The notes under the pieces are model-generated. The model ran no database searches. It was not told the DNA's origin and was given only the letters and a program-made list of their open reading frames with translations. Position numbers and translations under genes: made by a program. A stretch of DNA of 64,000 bases. Origin: CAVZCK01 sp963798805 (GTDB taxonomy: Bacteria; Pseudomonadota; Alphaproteobacteria; Rhizobiales; Rhodomicrobiaceae). The stretch covers positions 124,001 through 188,000 of the forward strand of contig CAWCVC010000014.1 of assembly GCA_963798805.1 (NCBI GenBank), written 5' to 3'. Positions 47,585-57,974 of the stretch are shown here, piece by piece (position 1 is the stretch's first letter; each line of letters opens with the position of its first letter).

Positions 47585-49096
47585 ATGAGAAACAAGCCCG
47601 CCACGCCGCCCCATCTTGCCGCCTCCAATGACGAGCCGGTCATCCCCTTCCGTCAGGCCCCCCACAATATCGAGGCGGAGCAGGCGCTGCTCGGCGCTAT
47701 CCTCATCAACAACGAGGCGTTCGATCGTGTCTCCGCCTTTCTGGAACCGCATCATTTTTTTGAGCCGCTCCACGGCCGCATCTATGAAGTCACCGCCAAG
47801 CTGGTCCAGGGCGGCAAGCACGCGACGCCGATCACGCTGAAGAGCTTTTTCGATAACGAAGAGCCGATCGGCGATGTGACCGTACCGCAATATCTCGGCC
47901 GGCTCGCCGCACATGCGACCAGCATCATCAACGCGGAGGATTACGGGCGGACAGTCTATGACCTCTCGGTCAGGCGCGATCTGATTCTGATCGGCGAGGA
48001 CATGGTCAATATCGCCTATGACTCGCCCGTCGATGCGCCGCCCGATAAGCAGATCGAAGAGGCCGAGCAGCGGCTTTATGGCCTCGCCGAACGGGGCAAA
48101 TACGGCTCGGGCTTCATGGCGTTTTCGAACGCCCTCAACGACGCGATCGACATGGCCTCGCGGGCCTATGAGCGGCAGGGCGGGCTATCCGGCCTTTCGA
48201 CCGGAATGCGTGATCTCGATCGTGCGCTCGGCGGGCTGCAAAAATCCGATCTCGTGATCCTGGCTGGGCGCCCCTCCATGGGCAAAACCGCTCTCGCCAC
48301 GAATATTGCGTTCAACATCGCCAAGGCTTACCGCTCCGAGATCGATGCAAGCGGTGTTGAGGAGGCCGTTGACGGTGCGATTGTCGGCTTCTTCTCTCTG
48401 GAAATGTCGGCGGAACAGCTCGCCACCCGCATTATCTCCGAGCAGGCGCAGATTTCTTCGGAAAAAATCCGCCGCGGCATGATCGACGATAGGGAGTTTC
48501 ACAGGCTGGTCGAAGCCACAAGGGAGCTTCAGTCTCTGCCGCTGTTTATCGACCACACCGGCGGCATAACGATCGCCCAACTTGCTGCCCGCGCCCGCAA
48601 GCTGAAGCGGCAGCGTGGTCTTGGCGTCATTGTCGTCGACTATCTGCAGCTTCTGGCCGGCTCGGCCAAGCGTTCGTCGGAAGGGCGCGTGCAGGAAGTC
48701 ACGGAAATCACGACGGGGCTTAAGGCGCTGGCCAAGGAGCTGAATGTGCCGATCCTGGCGCTATCGCAGCTCTCGCGCCAAGTGGAAAACCGGGAAGACA
48801 AACGGCCTCAGCTTTCGGATCTGCGTGAATCCGGCTCTATCGAGCAGGACGCGGATGTGGTTATGTTCGTTTTTCGCGAAGAATATTATGTCCAGCGCGC
48901 GGAGCCTTCGATCACCAAGGTCGAAGAGCATCAGAAATGGCAGGACGAGATGGACAAGGTGCAGGGGATCGGCGAAGTGATCATCGGCAAGCAGCGCCAT
49001 GGTCCAACGGGAACGGTGCGCCTGCAGTTCACCGCCGAGTTCACCCGCTTCACCGATCTTGCCGATGACGCCCGCATTCCGGCGCGTAGCTTTTAG
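47585..49096 (+). CDS. dnaB: Replicative DNA helicase DnaB
   Basis: The hexameric replicative helicase, 503 residues from ATG 47585. The N-terminal domain (PHNIEAEQALLGAILINNEAFDRV) is followed by the RecA-like ATPase with GRPSMGKTALA (Walker A), FSLEMSAEQLATRII, VVDYLQLL (Walker B) and REEYY. A 30-residue insertion-like segment between Walker A and the next motif (RSEIDASGVEEAVDGAIV) is typical of alphaproteobacterial DnaB. The frame extends 79 codons upstream into cfa, but without conservation. Confidence 0.96.
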   Translation: MRNKPATPPHLAASNDEPVIPFRQAPHNIEAEQALLGAILINNEAFDRVSAFLEPHHFFEPLHGRIYEVTAKLVQGGKHATPITLKSFFDNEEPIGDVTVPQYLGRLAAHATSIINAEDYGRTVYDLSVRRDLILIGEDMVNIAYDSPVDAPPDKQIEEAEQRLYGLAERGKYGSGFMAFSNALNDAIDMASRAYERQGGLSGLSTGMRDLDRALGGLQKSDLVILAGRPSMGKTALATNIAFNIAKAYRSEIDASGVEEAVDGAIVGFFSLEMSAEQLATRIISEQAQISSEKIRRGMIDDREFHRLVEATRELQSLPLFIDHTGGITIAQLAARARKLKRQRGLGVIVVDYLQLLAGSAKRSSEGRVQEVTEITTGLKALAKELNVPILALSQLSRQVENREDKRPQLSDLRESGSIEQDADVVMFVFREEYYVQRAEPSITKVEEHQKWQDEMDKVQGIGEVIIGKQRHGPTGTVRLQFTAEFTRFTDLADDARIPARSF

Positions 49097-49104
49097 AGCA
49101 AGCG

Positions 49105-50304
49105 ATGCAAGGTCGCGGACCCGGAACGGACGGCGGAGATGGCAGGCTAAGCGGACCGCTCAAGCTCGCGAATATTCCGGCATCTGCGACTGGCGTGCTG
49201 ACCGTCGACCTCGGTGCGCTTCGCCGCAATTATCGGAAACTCCGACATATGGCGGGCTCGGCTGAATGCGCGGCCGTGGCCAAGGGAGATGGCTACGGCC
49301 TTGGGGCGAAGCAGGTCGCAATCGCCTTATCCGCCGAGCGTTGTCGCACATTCTTCGTCGCGACGCTTTCCGAAGCCGAGGCCCTTCGCGCCGCCTTGCC
49401 AGACGCCGTGATCTATGTGCTGGACGGCCTGTTTCCCGGGAGCGCCGCGGACTTCCGGCGGCTGGACCTTCGTCCGGTACTCGGCGACATGGGCGAGATC
49501 AAGGAATGGTCGGCCTTCTGCCGCGCGCAGAGCGAGCGCCTGCCGGCGGCTGTCCATGTCGATACCGGCATGAATTGGCTCGGCCTCAAGGCCGCGGGCC
49601 GGCAACAGCTTCTCGACCGGCCCGAGATGTTGAACGATTTCACCCTCAGCCTGCTAATGAGCCACCTGGCTTGCGCGGATACCCCCGACGATCCCAAGAA
49701 CGCGCGTCAGCGCACCGACTTCCCCGATTTCGCCGCGAGCCTGCCCGCCGCGCCTTTGAGCCTTGCCAATTCAGCAGGCATCTTTCTCGGATCCGAATTC
49801 CTGTTCGACCTTGTCCGGCCCGGCATTGCGCTCTATGGCGGCAATCCTTTCGCCGCGCTGCCCAATCCCATGGAACCGATGGCAGGCCTCTACGGGCGCA
49901 TCGCTCAAATCGGCGAAGCCAAGGCCGGCGAGACCGTGGGCTATGGCGCCAGCCTGACGCTGACACGCCGGACGCGCTATGCAACCGTGGCGGTCGGCTA
50001 TGCCGACGGCTACTTCCGGGCGCTCGGCTCGGGCGATGAGCGCCGCGGCGCAACAGGCTTCCTGGCTGGCATCCCCTGTCCGATCCTGGGCCGCGTCTCG
50101 ATGGATCTGACCGTGTTCGACATTACGGATGCGCCGGAAGGCAGCGCAGAGCGCGGCGGCTTCATCGAGCTGATCGGTCCAAAATTCACCGTCGATGATG
50201 CCGCAAGGATCGCCGGCACCATCGGTTATGAAGTGCTGACGAGTCTCGGGCCGCGCTATCACCGCGTCTATCTAGGCGGCGAGGAAGATCAAACCTCCAC
50301 ATAG
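49105..50304 (+). CDS. alr: Alanine racemase
   Basis: A PLP enzyme that supplies D-alanine for peptidoglycan. The 399-residue protein shows the PLP-lysine segment AVAKGDGYGLG, the second-domain GRVSMDLTVFDIT and RPGIALYGGNP. The ~25 N-terminal residues are unconserved; the true start might be further inside. It is 8 bp after dnaB and 9 bp before radA. Confidence 0.95.
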   Translation: MQGRGPGTDGGDGRLSGPLKLANIPASATGVLTVDLGALRRNYRKLRHMAGSAECAAVAKGDGYGLGAKQVAIALSAERCRTFFVATLSEAEALRAALPDAVIYVLDGLFPGSAADFRRLDLRPVLGDMGEIKEWSAFCRAQSERLPAAVHVDTGMNWLGLKAAGRQQLLDRPEMLNDFTLSLLMSHLACADTPDDPKNARQRTDFPDFAASLPAAPLSLANSAGIFLGSEFLFDLVRPGIALYGGNPFAALPNPMEPMAGLYGRIAQIGEAKAGETVGYGASLTLTRRTRYATVAVGYADGYFRALGSGDERRGATGFLAGIPCPILGRVSMDLTVFDITDAPEGSAERGGFIELIGPKFTVDDAARIAGTIGYEVLTSLGPRYHRVYLGGEEDQTST

Positions 50305-50313
50305 GAACCGAAT

Positions 50314-51726
50314 ATGGTCAAGGCTGGACGCGAATATGTGTGTCAGTCCTGCGGCGCGGCAAGCTCGCGCTGGGCCGGGCGCTGTGCGGCTTGCGGCGAA
50401 TGGAACACCATCGTCGAGGAAACCGGCGCGGCTTCGCCTCTCGACGCCAAAGCCAAGCAGAAGCGCGGCCGTGCGTCGATCGCGGCTCTCGAATTGCTGA
50501 GCGACCAAACTGAGCCTCTGCCGCGGGTCGAAACAGGAATCAACGAATTTGACCGCGTGGTCGGGGGTGGGCTGGTGCCCGGCTCGGCGATCCTTCTGGC
50601 GGGCGACCCGGGCATCGGCAAATCGACTCTGCTCCTGCAGCTCGCAGCGAAATTAGCGGCCGGCGGTCAGCGGGCGGTCTATTTCTCAGGTGAAGAAGCC
50701 TCGCAGCAGATCAGAATGCGCGCCAAGCGTCTCGGCGTGTCCGATTCGCCGCTCCAGCTCGCATCGGAGACCAACACGACGACAATCTTATCGACGCTCG
50801 AAGCCGACACTCCGCCCGATCTGACCGTGATCGATTCCATTCAGACGCTATGGAGCGACGTCCTCGATGCAGCGCCCGGCACCGTCAGCCAGGTGCGCGC
50901 CTCGGTTCAGGCGCTTATTGCCTATGCGAAACGCCGAGCCTCTTCAATCGTCCTCGTCGGTCATGTCACCAAAGACGGCCAGATCGCCGGGCCGAAGGTG
51001 GTCGAGCACATGGTCGACACGGTGCTCTATTTCGAAGGCGACAACAGCCATTTGTTCCGGCTCCTGCGCTCGGTGAAGAACCGCTTCGGGCCGGCGAATG
51101 AAGTCGGCGTGTTCGAGATGGGCAATGCCGGCCTGAAAGAGGTCGCCAATCCGTCCGAGCTTTTCCTTGGCGACCGCGACAATGCCAGCCCCGGCGCGGC
51201 GGTGTTCGCCGGCGTTGAAGGTACGCGACCGATCCTCGTCGAGATCCAGGCGCTTGTTGCCCCATCGCCCTTTGCTGCACCGCGTCGCGCCGTCGTCGGC
51301 TGGGACGCAAACCGCCTATCGATGATCCTCGCCGTGCTTGATGCGCGCTGTGGCCTGAAACTCGGCAGCCACGACATTTACCTTAATGTCGCAGGAGGCT
51401 TGCGCATCTCCGAGCCTGCTGCCGATGTGGCCGTGGCGGCGGCGCTGCTTTCGGCCCATTCCAGCGTTGCCTTGGGCAGCGATACCGTCTATTTCGGAGA
51501 AGCGAGCTTGTCCGGCGCGATACGGCCAGTCAGCCACGCGACGATGCGGTTGAAAGAGGCGCAAAAGCTGGGCTTCACGGCCGCGATGGCTCCGGGTTTC
51601 GGTGAGGTTTCAGAGTTTTCTTCGGGATTGCGGGTGACGCCGCTCAAGCACCTGTCGGATCTGGCGGCGCGTTTCCTCCAGGACGGCAGTGCACCGCAAA
51701 ACCGGAAGCGCGTTTTGGCAGGCTGA
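50314..51726 (+). CDS. radA: DNA repair protein RadA
   Basis: A RecA-like branch-migration helicase, 470 residues. A zinc ribbon (CQSCGAASSRWAGRCAACGEWNT) precedes the ATPase with Walker A GDPGIGKST, the RadA-specific KNRFGP motif and a C-terminal Lon-protease-like domain. Part of the conserved dnaB-alr-radA-cvpA-purF run. Confidence 0.97.
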   Translation: MVKAGREYVCQSCGAASSRWAGRCAACGEWNTIVEETGAASPLDAKAKQKRGRASIAALELLSDQTEPLPRVETGINEFDRVVGGGLVPGSAILLAGDPGIGKSTLLLQLAAKLAAGGQRAVYFSGEEASQQIRMRAKRLGVSDSPLQLASETNTTTILSTLEADTPPDLTVIDSIQTLWSDVLDAAPGTVSQVRASVQALIAYAKRRASSIVLVGHVTKDGQIAGPKVVEHMVDTVLYFEGDNSHLFRLLRSVKNRFGPANEVGVFEMGNAGLKEVANPSELFLGDRDNASPGAAVFAGVEGTRPILVEIQALVAPSPFAAPRRAVVGWDANRLSMILAVLDARCGLKLGSHDIYLNVAGGLRISEPAADVAVAAALLSAHSSVALGSDTVYFGEASLSGAIRPVSHATMRLKEAQKLGFTAAMAPGFGEVSEFSSGLRVTPLKHLSDLAARFLQDGSAPQNRKRVLAG

Positions 51727-51803
51727 GGGGACGGGCATATTGCCTTTGAAATTCGGCGATTGGTGCCGTGCCGCATGCTTGCCGGTGTTGAGGATGACGT
51801 CCG

Positions 51804-52397
51804 ATGACGATGCCCATACAGTGGCTTGATGTAATTCTGATCGTGATCATGCTCATCTCGGCTTTTCTCGCGATGTTGCGAGGATTGACCCGCGAGATGC
51901 TGTCGATCATGTCCTGGGCTCTCGCAGCAATTGCGGCGTTGTTCATCTATCCACTCTATCGCGATCGAATTCGCGGTCTGATCCAGCCGGATATCCTGGC
52001 AGACGGTGTTCTCATTGCCACTGTCTTCATCATTGTTCTCATCGTCGTCAGCCTCATTACCGTGCGGCTCTCCGACCGCGTTCTCGACAGCCGCGTCGGT
52101 GCGCTTGACCGGACGCTCGGCTTCGTTTTCGGTCTCATTCGCGGGCTAATCCTCGTTGTTATCGCTTACGAGCTGCTGGTGGCGATTGTCCCCAAGGAGA
52201 CACTGCCGAGCTGGGTCACTGAGGCACGATCGCTTTCGGTGATCGAAAGCACCGGCCGGGGCATCATTTCGTTGCTGCCGGACAATCCGGGCTCAATCTT
52301 TAGTGGACAACGGGCCGAACTCGGTTTTCCAGACACAAAATTTGCTGCCAATGATGTCTTGAAACTGACATATTGCGCCCAATATCGCGGGGTGTAA
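51804..52397 (+). CDS. cvpA: CvpA family membrane protein
   Basis: A 197-residue inner-membrane protein with about four helices, matching the CvpA family (LDVILIVIMLISAFLAMLRGLTREMLSIMSW; DRTLGFVFGLIRGLILVVIAY). It is linked to purF in many bacteria and to envelope homeostasis. It sits 77 bp after radA and 58 bp before purF. Confidence 0.92.
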   Translation: MTMPIQWLDVILIVIMLISAFLAMLRGLTREMLSIMSWALAAIAALFIYPLYRDRIRGLIQPDILADGVLIATVFIIVLIVVSLITVRLSDRVLDSRVGALDRTLGFVFGLIRGLILVVIAYELLVAIVPKETLPSWVTEARSLSVIESTGRGIISLLPDNPGSIFSGQRAELGFPDTKFAANDVLKLTYCAQYRGV

Positions 52398-52455
52398 GGC
52401 GTTGGCATATCGGACCCCGCTCAGCGCCTTCCGAAAAGCGACGAGGTAGGTCGAT

Positions 52456-53946
52456 ATGGACGGTCAAACCGGCAAATCTCAGGATTGCCTCCTTCCCTCC
52501 CTCAACTGGCTCGAAGCCGACAAGCTCCGCGAAGAATGCGGTATATTCGGCGTTTTCGATCACCCTGATGCCTCTGCGCTGACGGTCCTGGGCTTGCATG
52601 CTCTTCAGCATCGCGGACAGGAAGCCGCCGGCATCGTCACCTTCGACGGCGATCAGTTCCATTCCGAGCGCCGGCTCGGCCTTGTTAGCGAACATTTCAC
52701 CAAGGCGCCCGTCCTGGAGCGTTTGCTCGGCCGCAGCGCCATCGGCCATGTCCGTTATTCGACGCAAGGCGAAACCATCCTGCGCAACGTCCAGCCGCTT
52801 TTCGCCGAATTCGGCTCGGGTGGCTTCGCGCTCGGCCATAACGGAAATCTTACCAACGCACTCACTTTGCGCGAAAGCCTCGTCAAGGGGGGCGCGATCT
52901 TCCAGTCGACCTCCGATACGGAGGTCTTTTTGCATTTGATCGCCCGCAGCAAGAAGCCTCGCATCGTCGAACGGTTTATCGAAGCCTTGCTGCAGATCGA
53001 GGGCGCGTATGCCCTCGTCTGTATGTCGAACAAGAAGCTGATCGGCGCGCGCGACCCGCTCGGGATTCGCCCGCTGATGCTCGGCAAGCTTGGCGACGCC
53101 TACGTCCTGGCTTCGGAGACCTGCGCCTTCGATATCATCGGGGCGGAATTCGTCCGCGAGGTCGAGAACGGCGAGATTGTCGTTATCTCGAAAGACGGCA
53201 TCGAGAGCCATCGCCCGTTCCCCAAGTCTCCGGCTCGGCCCTGCATCTTCGAATATATCTATTTCTCGCGGCCGGATTCGGTGCTCGGCGGGCGGTGCGT
53301 CTACGATGTCCGCAAGGGCTTCGGCGCGCAGCTTGCCCGCGAAAACCCCGTTGACGCGGATGTAGTGATTGCGGTGCCAGACTCGGGTGTTCCCGCCGCG
53401 ATCGGCTATTCGCAGGAATCGGGCATCCCGTATGAGCTGGGCATCATCCGCAATCACTATGTCGGGCGCACTTTCATTGAGCCGGAGCAGCGCATCCGGC
53501 AGCTCGGCGTGAAGCTCAAGCACAATCCGACGGTTTGCGAGGTGGCCGGCAAGCGCATCGTCCTCATCGACGACAGTATTGTGCGCGGCACGACGTCGAT
53601 GAAGATCGTACAAATGATGTATGATCGCGGAGCAAAGGAAGTGCATATGCGTGTCGCATGTCCGCCGATTGCCTGGCCGGACTATTACGGCATCGACACG
53701 CCGGATCGCGAGCATCTTCTGGCGGCCAACTACACGCTTGAGGAAATGCGCCGAACGATGGGCTGCGATACACTCGCCTATCTTTCGGTCGAGGGCGTTT
53801 ATAAGGTGATGGGCTATGACAGGCGCGATCCTGTCCATCCTCAATTTACCGACCATTGCTTCACCGGCGAATATCCCACTCGGCTGCGCGACCTTGAAGG
53901 CCCTGCACCGGTCCGCCAGCTTTCGCTGCTTGCCGAAGCAAGCTGA
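52456..53946 (+). CDS. purF: Amidophosphoribosyltransferase
   Basis: The first committed step of purine synthesis. The 496-residue protein has a short propeptide before the nucleophile Cys (REECGIFGVFD), an Ntn glutaminase domain (GLHALQHRGQEAAGI, HNGNLTNA), then a PRTase domain with the PRPP loop VLIDDSIVRGTTS. Likely co-transcribed with cvpA and the downstream SDR. Confidence 0.97.
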   Translation: MDGQTGKSQDCLLPSLNWLEADKLREECGIFGVFDHPDASALTVLGLHALQHRGQEAAGIVTFDGDQFHSERRLGLVSEHFTKAPVLERLLGRSAIGHVRYSTQGETILRNVQPLFAEFGSGGFALGHNGNLTNALTLRESLVKGGAIFQSTSDTEVFLHLIARSKKPRIVERFIEALLQIEGAYALVCMSNKKLIGARDPLGIRPLMLGKLGDAYVLASETCAFDIIGAEFVREVENGEIVVISKDGIESHRPFPKSPARPCIFEYIYFSRPDSVLGGRCVYDVRKGFGAQLARENPVDADVVIAVPDSGVPAAIGYSQESGIPYELGIIRNHYVGRTFIEPEQRIRQLGVKLKHNPTVCEVAGKRIVLIDDSIVRGTTSMKIVQMMYDRGAKEVHMRVACPPIAWPDYYGIDTPDREHLLAANYTLEEMRRTMGCDTLAYLSVEGVYKVMGYDRRDPVHPQFTDHCFTGEYPTRLRDLEGPAPVRQLSLLAEAS

Positions 53947-54026
53947 GCCTTCGGCAGTCTCCCGCAAAACAGCGCATTCGACCATTGCTGCTTTGATTGC
54001 TCGCGGCCATTCGCTATTTAAGCGGG

Positions 54027-54740
54027 ATGACCGAACCCTCCGACAATAAACGCATAGCTCTGGTAACCGGTGCTTCTCGCGGCATTGGCCGGGCTGCGGC
54101 CATCGCTTTGGCGCGAGCCGGGTGCCATGTGATCCTTTCCGCGCGGACAACGGCAGGGCTCGAGGAAGTCGACGACGAGATTACCGCCGCGGGCGGCACG
54201 GCATCGATTCTGAAGCTCAATCTCCTGCATGGCGACAAGATCGACACACTCGGCCCTACCCTTTATGCCCGCTGGCAGAAGCTCGACGTGCTCGTTGCAG
54301 CAGCCGGCATTCTCGGCAGGCTGGGGCCGCTGGGCCATTTGCCGACCGAGGAATGGGATCAGGTCCTCAGCATCAATCTCACAGCGAATTGGCGGCTGAT
54401 CCGCACTCTCGACCCACTCTTGCGCCGGTCGGATGCAGGGCGCGCCGTCTTCCTTACTTCCGGGGCGACGCAGAACATCCGGGCTTATTGGGGGCCTTAC
54501 GCCATCTCCAAGACCGGGCTCGAGGCGCTGGTCAAGACTTATGCGGAGGAGCTACGAACGACATCCGCCAAGGTCAATCTCCTGAACCCGGGACCGACCC
54601 GGACCCGGATGCGCGCTCAGGCCTTTCCGGGCGAAGAGCCCGGCACGCTCAAAGCACCTGAAACCGTTGCGCCGCATATTTTGCGGCTCGTTTCGCCCGA
54701 ATGCGAGATGAACGGCGAAATCGTCGATGCCGATGACTGA
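54027..54740 (+). CDS. Short-chain dehydrogenase/reductase
   Basis: A 237-residue SDR with TGASRGIGRAAAIALA (NAD(P) binding), VLVAAAG, and the catalytic YAISK (YxxxK). It follows purF, a conserved rhizobial arrangement of unknown functional link. The substrate is unknown. Start at ATG 54027; an in-frame ATG/TTG upstream lies in the gap after purF. Confidence 0.9.
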   Translation: MTEPSDNKRIALVTGASRGIGRAAAIALARAGCHVILSARTTAGLEEVDDEITAAGGTASILKLNLLHGDKIDTLGPTLYARWQKLDVLVAAAGILGRLGPLGHLPTEEWDQVLSINLTANWRLIRTLDPLLRRSDAGRAVFLTSGATQNIRAYWGPYAISKTGLEALVKTYAEELRTTSAKVNLLNPGPTRTRMRAQAFPGEEPGTLKAPETVAPHILRLVSPECEMNGEIVDADD

Positions 54741-54758
54741 AGGGCGCAAGGGCAGTAT

Positions 54759-55559
54759 TCAGCCTGGCAGCTCGAAGCGCATCCCGTCATAGGCCGGCTC
54801 AACGCCTTCCGGCAACTCGCGCCTTAGCGTCTCGTAATCCAGCTCGATATGGAGATGGGTAAGGATAGCGCGCTTCGGCCGCAGGCGCTCGATCCATGTT
54901 AGTGCGTCACCGACCGAGAAATGGCTAGGATGCTGCGTGTGGCGCAGAGCGTCGAGGATCCAGACATCGAGATTTTCAAGACGAGGCAGCGCCTCCTCGC
55001 CGAGGTCGTGCAAGTCGCTTGAATAGGCCAGCCCGCCGAAGCGGAAACCGAGCGAACCGATGTCGCCGTGCCGTTGCAGAAAGGGCATCGCTGTGATCGG
55101 GCCACCGGCGCCATCGATTGTGACTGCCTCGCCGGCCCGGATCGTGTGAGCCTTCACGATTGGCGGATAGCTGCTCCCTTCGGGAGTTTGGAAGCAATAG
55201 TCGAAACGGTGCTGAATGATAGCGCCGGTCGGCTCATCGAAATAGACGTCGATCCGGCGGCGCCCACGATAGGCGAGTATGCGCAGGTCGTCGATGCCGT
55301 GCGCGTGGTCGGCGTGGTCATGCGTGTACAGCACGCCGTCCAGCCAATCGACGCCGCTGTCGAGAATCTGCTCGCGCAGATCGGGACCGGTATCGACCAG
55401 AACCACCGTTCGCTTATCGCCGGAGTAACGTTCGACGAGCAGCGAACAGCGCCGCCGCCGGTTTTTCGGATTTGTGGGATCGCATGCGCCCCAATTCCCG
55501 TCGATGCGCGGCACACCCGTAGACGACCCGCATCCAAGAATCGTGAATCGCAGCGTCAT
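54759..55559 (-). CDS. MBL-fold metallohydrolase (PhnP-like phosphodiesterase family)
   Basis: A 266-residue metallo-beta-lactamase-fold hydrolase with the metal motif THDHADHAHG and further ligands SSDLHDL and HLHIE. It starts LRFTILGCGSSTGVPRIDG, typical of the PhnP/RNase Z-like branch of cyclic phosphodiesterases. It overlaps tatD by 4 bp and is the last gene of the metG-tatD cluster. Confidence 0.9.
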   Translation of the reverse strand: MTLRFTILGCGSSTGVPRIDGNWGACDPTNPKNRRRRCSLLVERYSGDKRTVVLVDTGPDLREQILDSGVDWLDGVLYTHDHADHAHGIDDLRILAYRGRRRIDVYFDEPTGAIIQHRFDYCFQTPEGSSYPPIVKAHTIRAGEAVTIDGAGGPITAMPFLQRHGDIGSLGFRFGGLAYSSDLHDLGEEALPRLENLDVWILDALRHTQHPSHFSVGDALTWIERLRPKRAILTHLHIELDYETLRRELPEGVEPAYDGMRFELPG

Positions 55560-56362
55560 GCGGCCGAACGCGCCTCTCTGGCGACCAGCCCGTCGGCCTT
55601 GGAGAATAGCCGGAAGAAGTTTTCCGTGGTCACTCGGGCGATTTCGGCTTCACTCATGCCTTTGACCTGAGCAAGAACCTTCGCCGTGTGCCGCACAAAG
55701 GACGGCTCATTGCGTTTGCCGCGCATCGGAACCGGCGCAAGATAAGGCGCATCGGTCTCGACAAGCAGGCGGTCGAGTGGGATATCGGCTGCGATGGCGC
55801 GAAGGTCATCCGATTTATTAAAGGTCAGCACGCCGGAAAAGGACACATACAGGCCGAGCTTGAGGCCGCGTCGTGCGAGGTCGCGCCCGCCGGTGAAGCA
55901 GTGCAGGACCGCGCTGAATGCACCCTTCGCCATTTCCTCTTCGAGGATACGCGCCGTGCGCTCGTCTGCATCGCGGCTGTGGATGACGAGCGGCAGACTG
56001 GTTTCTCGCGCGGCGGCAATATGCAGGCGGAAACCTTGCTCCTGAGCCGGGATGGGGCTGTTCTCGTAGTGATAGTCCAGCCCGGCCTCGCCGATTGCCA
56101 CCACCTTGCGATGCGATGCAGCCGCGAGGATCTCATTCACTCGCACATCCTCCTCCTCGGTCGCGTAATGGGGATGCGTGCCGACCGAGCAGCAGACGTT
56201 GGCAAAGCGCTCGGCCACGGCGCGGATGCGCTCGAATTGCCGGACGCGCGTTGAAATCGTCAACATTGCCCCAACGCCAGCGGCTTCCGCGCGCGTCACG
56301 ATTACGTCGAGCTCGCTTTCGAAGTCGGGAAAATCGAGATGGCAGTGGCTGTCGACAAGCAT
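55556..56362 (-). CDS. tatD: TatD family metal-dependent DNase
   Basis: A TatD-type hydrolase of about 268 residues with DSHCHLDFPDF, GEAGLDYHYENSPI, HSRDAD, HCFTG and the late ETDAPYLAP motif of the TIM-barrel metal site. I take ATG 56362; an earlier codon at 56404 would overlap metG. It lies 13 bp after metG and is coupled to the MBL gene. Confidence 0.94.
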   Translation of the reverse strand: MLVDSHCHLDFPDFESELDVIVTRAEAAGVGAMLTISTRVRQFERIRAVAERFANVCCSVGTHPHYATEEEDVRVNEILAAASHRKVVAIGEAGLDYHYENSPIPAQEQGFRLHIAAARETSLPLVIHSRDADERTARILEEEMAKGAFSAVLHCFTGGRDLARRGLKLGLYVSFSGVLTFNKSDDLRAIAADIPLDRLLVETDAPYLAPVPMRGKRNEPSFVRHTAKVLAQVKGMSEAEIARVTTENFFRLFSKADGLVAREARSAA

Positions 56363-56375
56363 AAGGCAACTCTGG

Positions 56376-57938
56376 CTATTCGGCGGCGGCCGTCTCCGGC
56401 TCAATATAGCGCGGAAAGACTGGTTTCAAAGGTCCGAGCGCGGTGCCCGGTTCCAGCCGGCCGGTTTTGCCAAGCTGTACAAAGTTGCGCGCCGAAGCAC
56501 TCACGCCGAGTTCGTCAAGCAACAGCGCAGCCGACGCCGGAATGAAGGGCTGAACCAGAATGCCGAGCTGGCGCAGAACCTCCGCTGTGACGTAAAGCAC
56601 CGTCCCCATCCGTTCCGGATCGGTCTTGCGCAACGCCCATGGTGCCTCCGCCGCGAAATAGCGGTTGGCGTCGGCGACGACCGCCCAGACAGCCTCGACG
56701 GCGCGATGGATCGCCTGGCGCTCCATGGCTTCGCGGACCGCGCCGATGATCGCATCGGCCGCGCCGATGATCGCCTTGTCGGAGCCGGTGAAGGCCCTGT
56801 GCTCCGGAATTTCGCCGCCGCAATTCTTGGCGATCATCGACAGGGATCGCTGCGCCAGATTGCCGAGGTCGTTGGCAAGGTCTGCATTCGTCCGGTTGAC
56901 GATCGCTTCGTGGCTGTAGCTGCCGTCCTGACCGAACGGCACTTCGCGCAGGAAGAAATAGCGGACCTGATCGACGCCGTAGCGCTCAGCCATCTCGAAG
57001 GGATCGACGACATTGCCGACCGATTTCGACATCTTCTCCCCGCGATTATGCAGAAAGCCATGCGAAAAGACGCGTTTCGGTAAGGGGATGCCGGCGGACA
57101 TCAGGAAGGCCGGCCAGTAAACCGCGTGAAAGCGGGTGATATCCTTGCCGATCACATGAACGTCGGCCGGCCAATAGCGCCGGTAGAGCGCCGACTCCTC
57201 ATCCGGAAAGCCGACGCCGGTGATGTAGTTCGTCAGCGCGTCGACCCAGACATAGACGATATGGCCGGGTGCATCCGGCACCGGGATGCCCCAGTCGAGC
57301 GTCGTCCGCGAGACGGACAGATCCTTGAGCCCACTCTTGACGAAGCTGACGATCTCGTTACGCCGCTCCGGCGGCAGAATGAAATCTGGATACGATTCGT
57401 AATGCGCGAGCAGCCGGTCCTGATAAGCGGACAGGCGGAAGAAATAGGTCTCCTCCTCGGTCCACTCGACAGGCGTGCCTTGTGGGCCGACGCGGACACC
57501 GTCCTCGCTCATCGTGGTTTCGTCCTCGGCGTAAAATGCTTCGTCGCGCACCGAATACCAGCCGGCATATTTGTCCAGATAGAGGTCGCCCGCATCTTTC
57601 ATCCGCCGCCAGATGGCGTAGACCGATTCGTAATGGCGCTGCTCCGTGGTGCGGATGAAATCGTCGTTCGAGATATTGAAGGCCTCGACCATCGCCTTGA
57701 AACGCGGTGTGTTGCGCTCGCCAAGCTGAGCCGGCGTGATCCCTTCTTTCGCGGCGGTCTGCTTCATTTTCAGACCATGCTCGTCGACGCCAGTCAGAAA
57801 ATAGACGTCATAGCCGTCGAGCCGCTTGAAACGCGCAATCGCATCCGTGGCAATCGCCTCATAGGCATGGCCGATATGAGGCGCACCATTCGGATAGGAA
57901 ATCGCCGTCGTAATGTAAAAGGATGGTTTCTCGGTCAT
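56376..57938 (-). CDS. metG: Methionyl-tRNA synthetase
   Basis: A class I synthetase of 520 residues: [17 protein letters not shown] (HIGH motif), GVDEHG, and [12 protein letters not shown] (KMSKS). The 520-residue length, without a C-terminal tRNA-binding OB-fold, fits the alphaproteobacterial short form. It is in the operon dacA-tmk-holB-metG-tatD-MBL, 36 bp after holB. Confidence 0.97.
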   Translation of the reverse strand: MTEKPSFYITTAISYPNGAPHIGHAYEAIATDAIARFKRLDGYDVYFLTGVDEHGLKMKQTAAKEGITPAQLGERNTPRFKAMVEAFNISNDDFIRTTEQRHYESVYAIWRRMKDAGDLYLDKYAGWYSVRDEAFYAEDETTMSEDGVRVGPQGTPVEWTEEETYFFRLSAYQDRLLAHYESYPDFILPPERRNEIVSFVKSGLKDLSVSRTTLDWGIPVPDAPGHIVYVWVDALTNYITGVGFPDEESALYRRYWPADVHVIGKDITRFHAVYWPAFLMSAGIPLPKRVFSHGFLHNRGEKMSKSVGNVVDPFEMAERYGVDQVRYFFLREVPFGQDGSYSHEAIVNRTNADLANDLGNLAQRSLSMIAKNCGGEIPEHRAFTGSDKAIIGAADAIIGAVREAMERQAIHRAVEAVWAVVADANRYFAAEAPWALRKTDPERMGTVLYVTAEVLRQLGILVQPFIPASAALLLDELGVSASARNFVQLGKTGRLEPGTALGPLKPVFPRYIEPETAAAE

Positions 57939-57974
57939 GGCCGTGCAAAACCTGTTGCTTCTGGCGTAAGAGGT

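Noticed and set aside
52300..54150. Minus-strand 616-codon open frame opposite cvpA/purF
   Set aside because: It is the mirror of the purF codon bias in GC-rich DNA; it has no family motifs, while purF on the other strand is complete and conserved.
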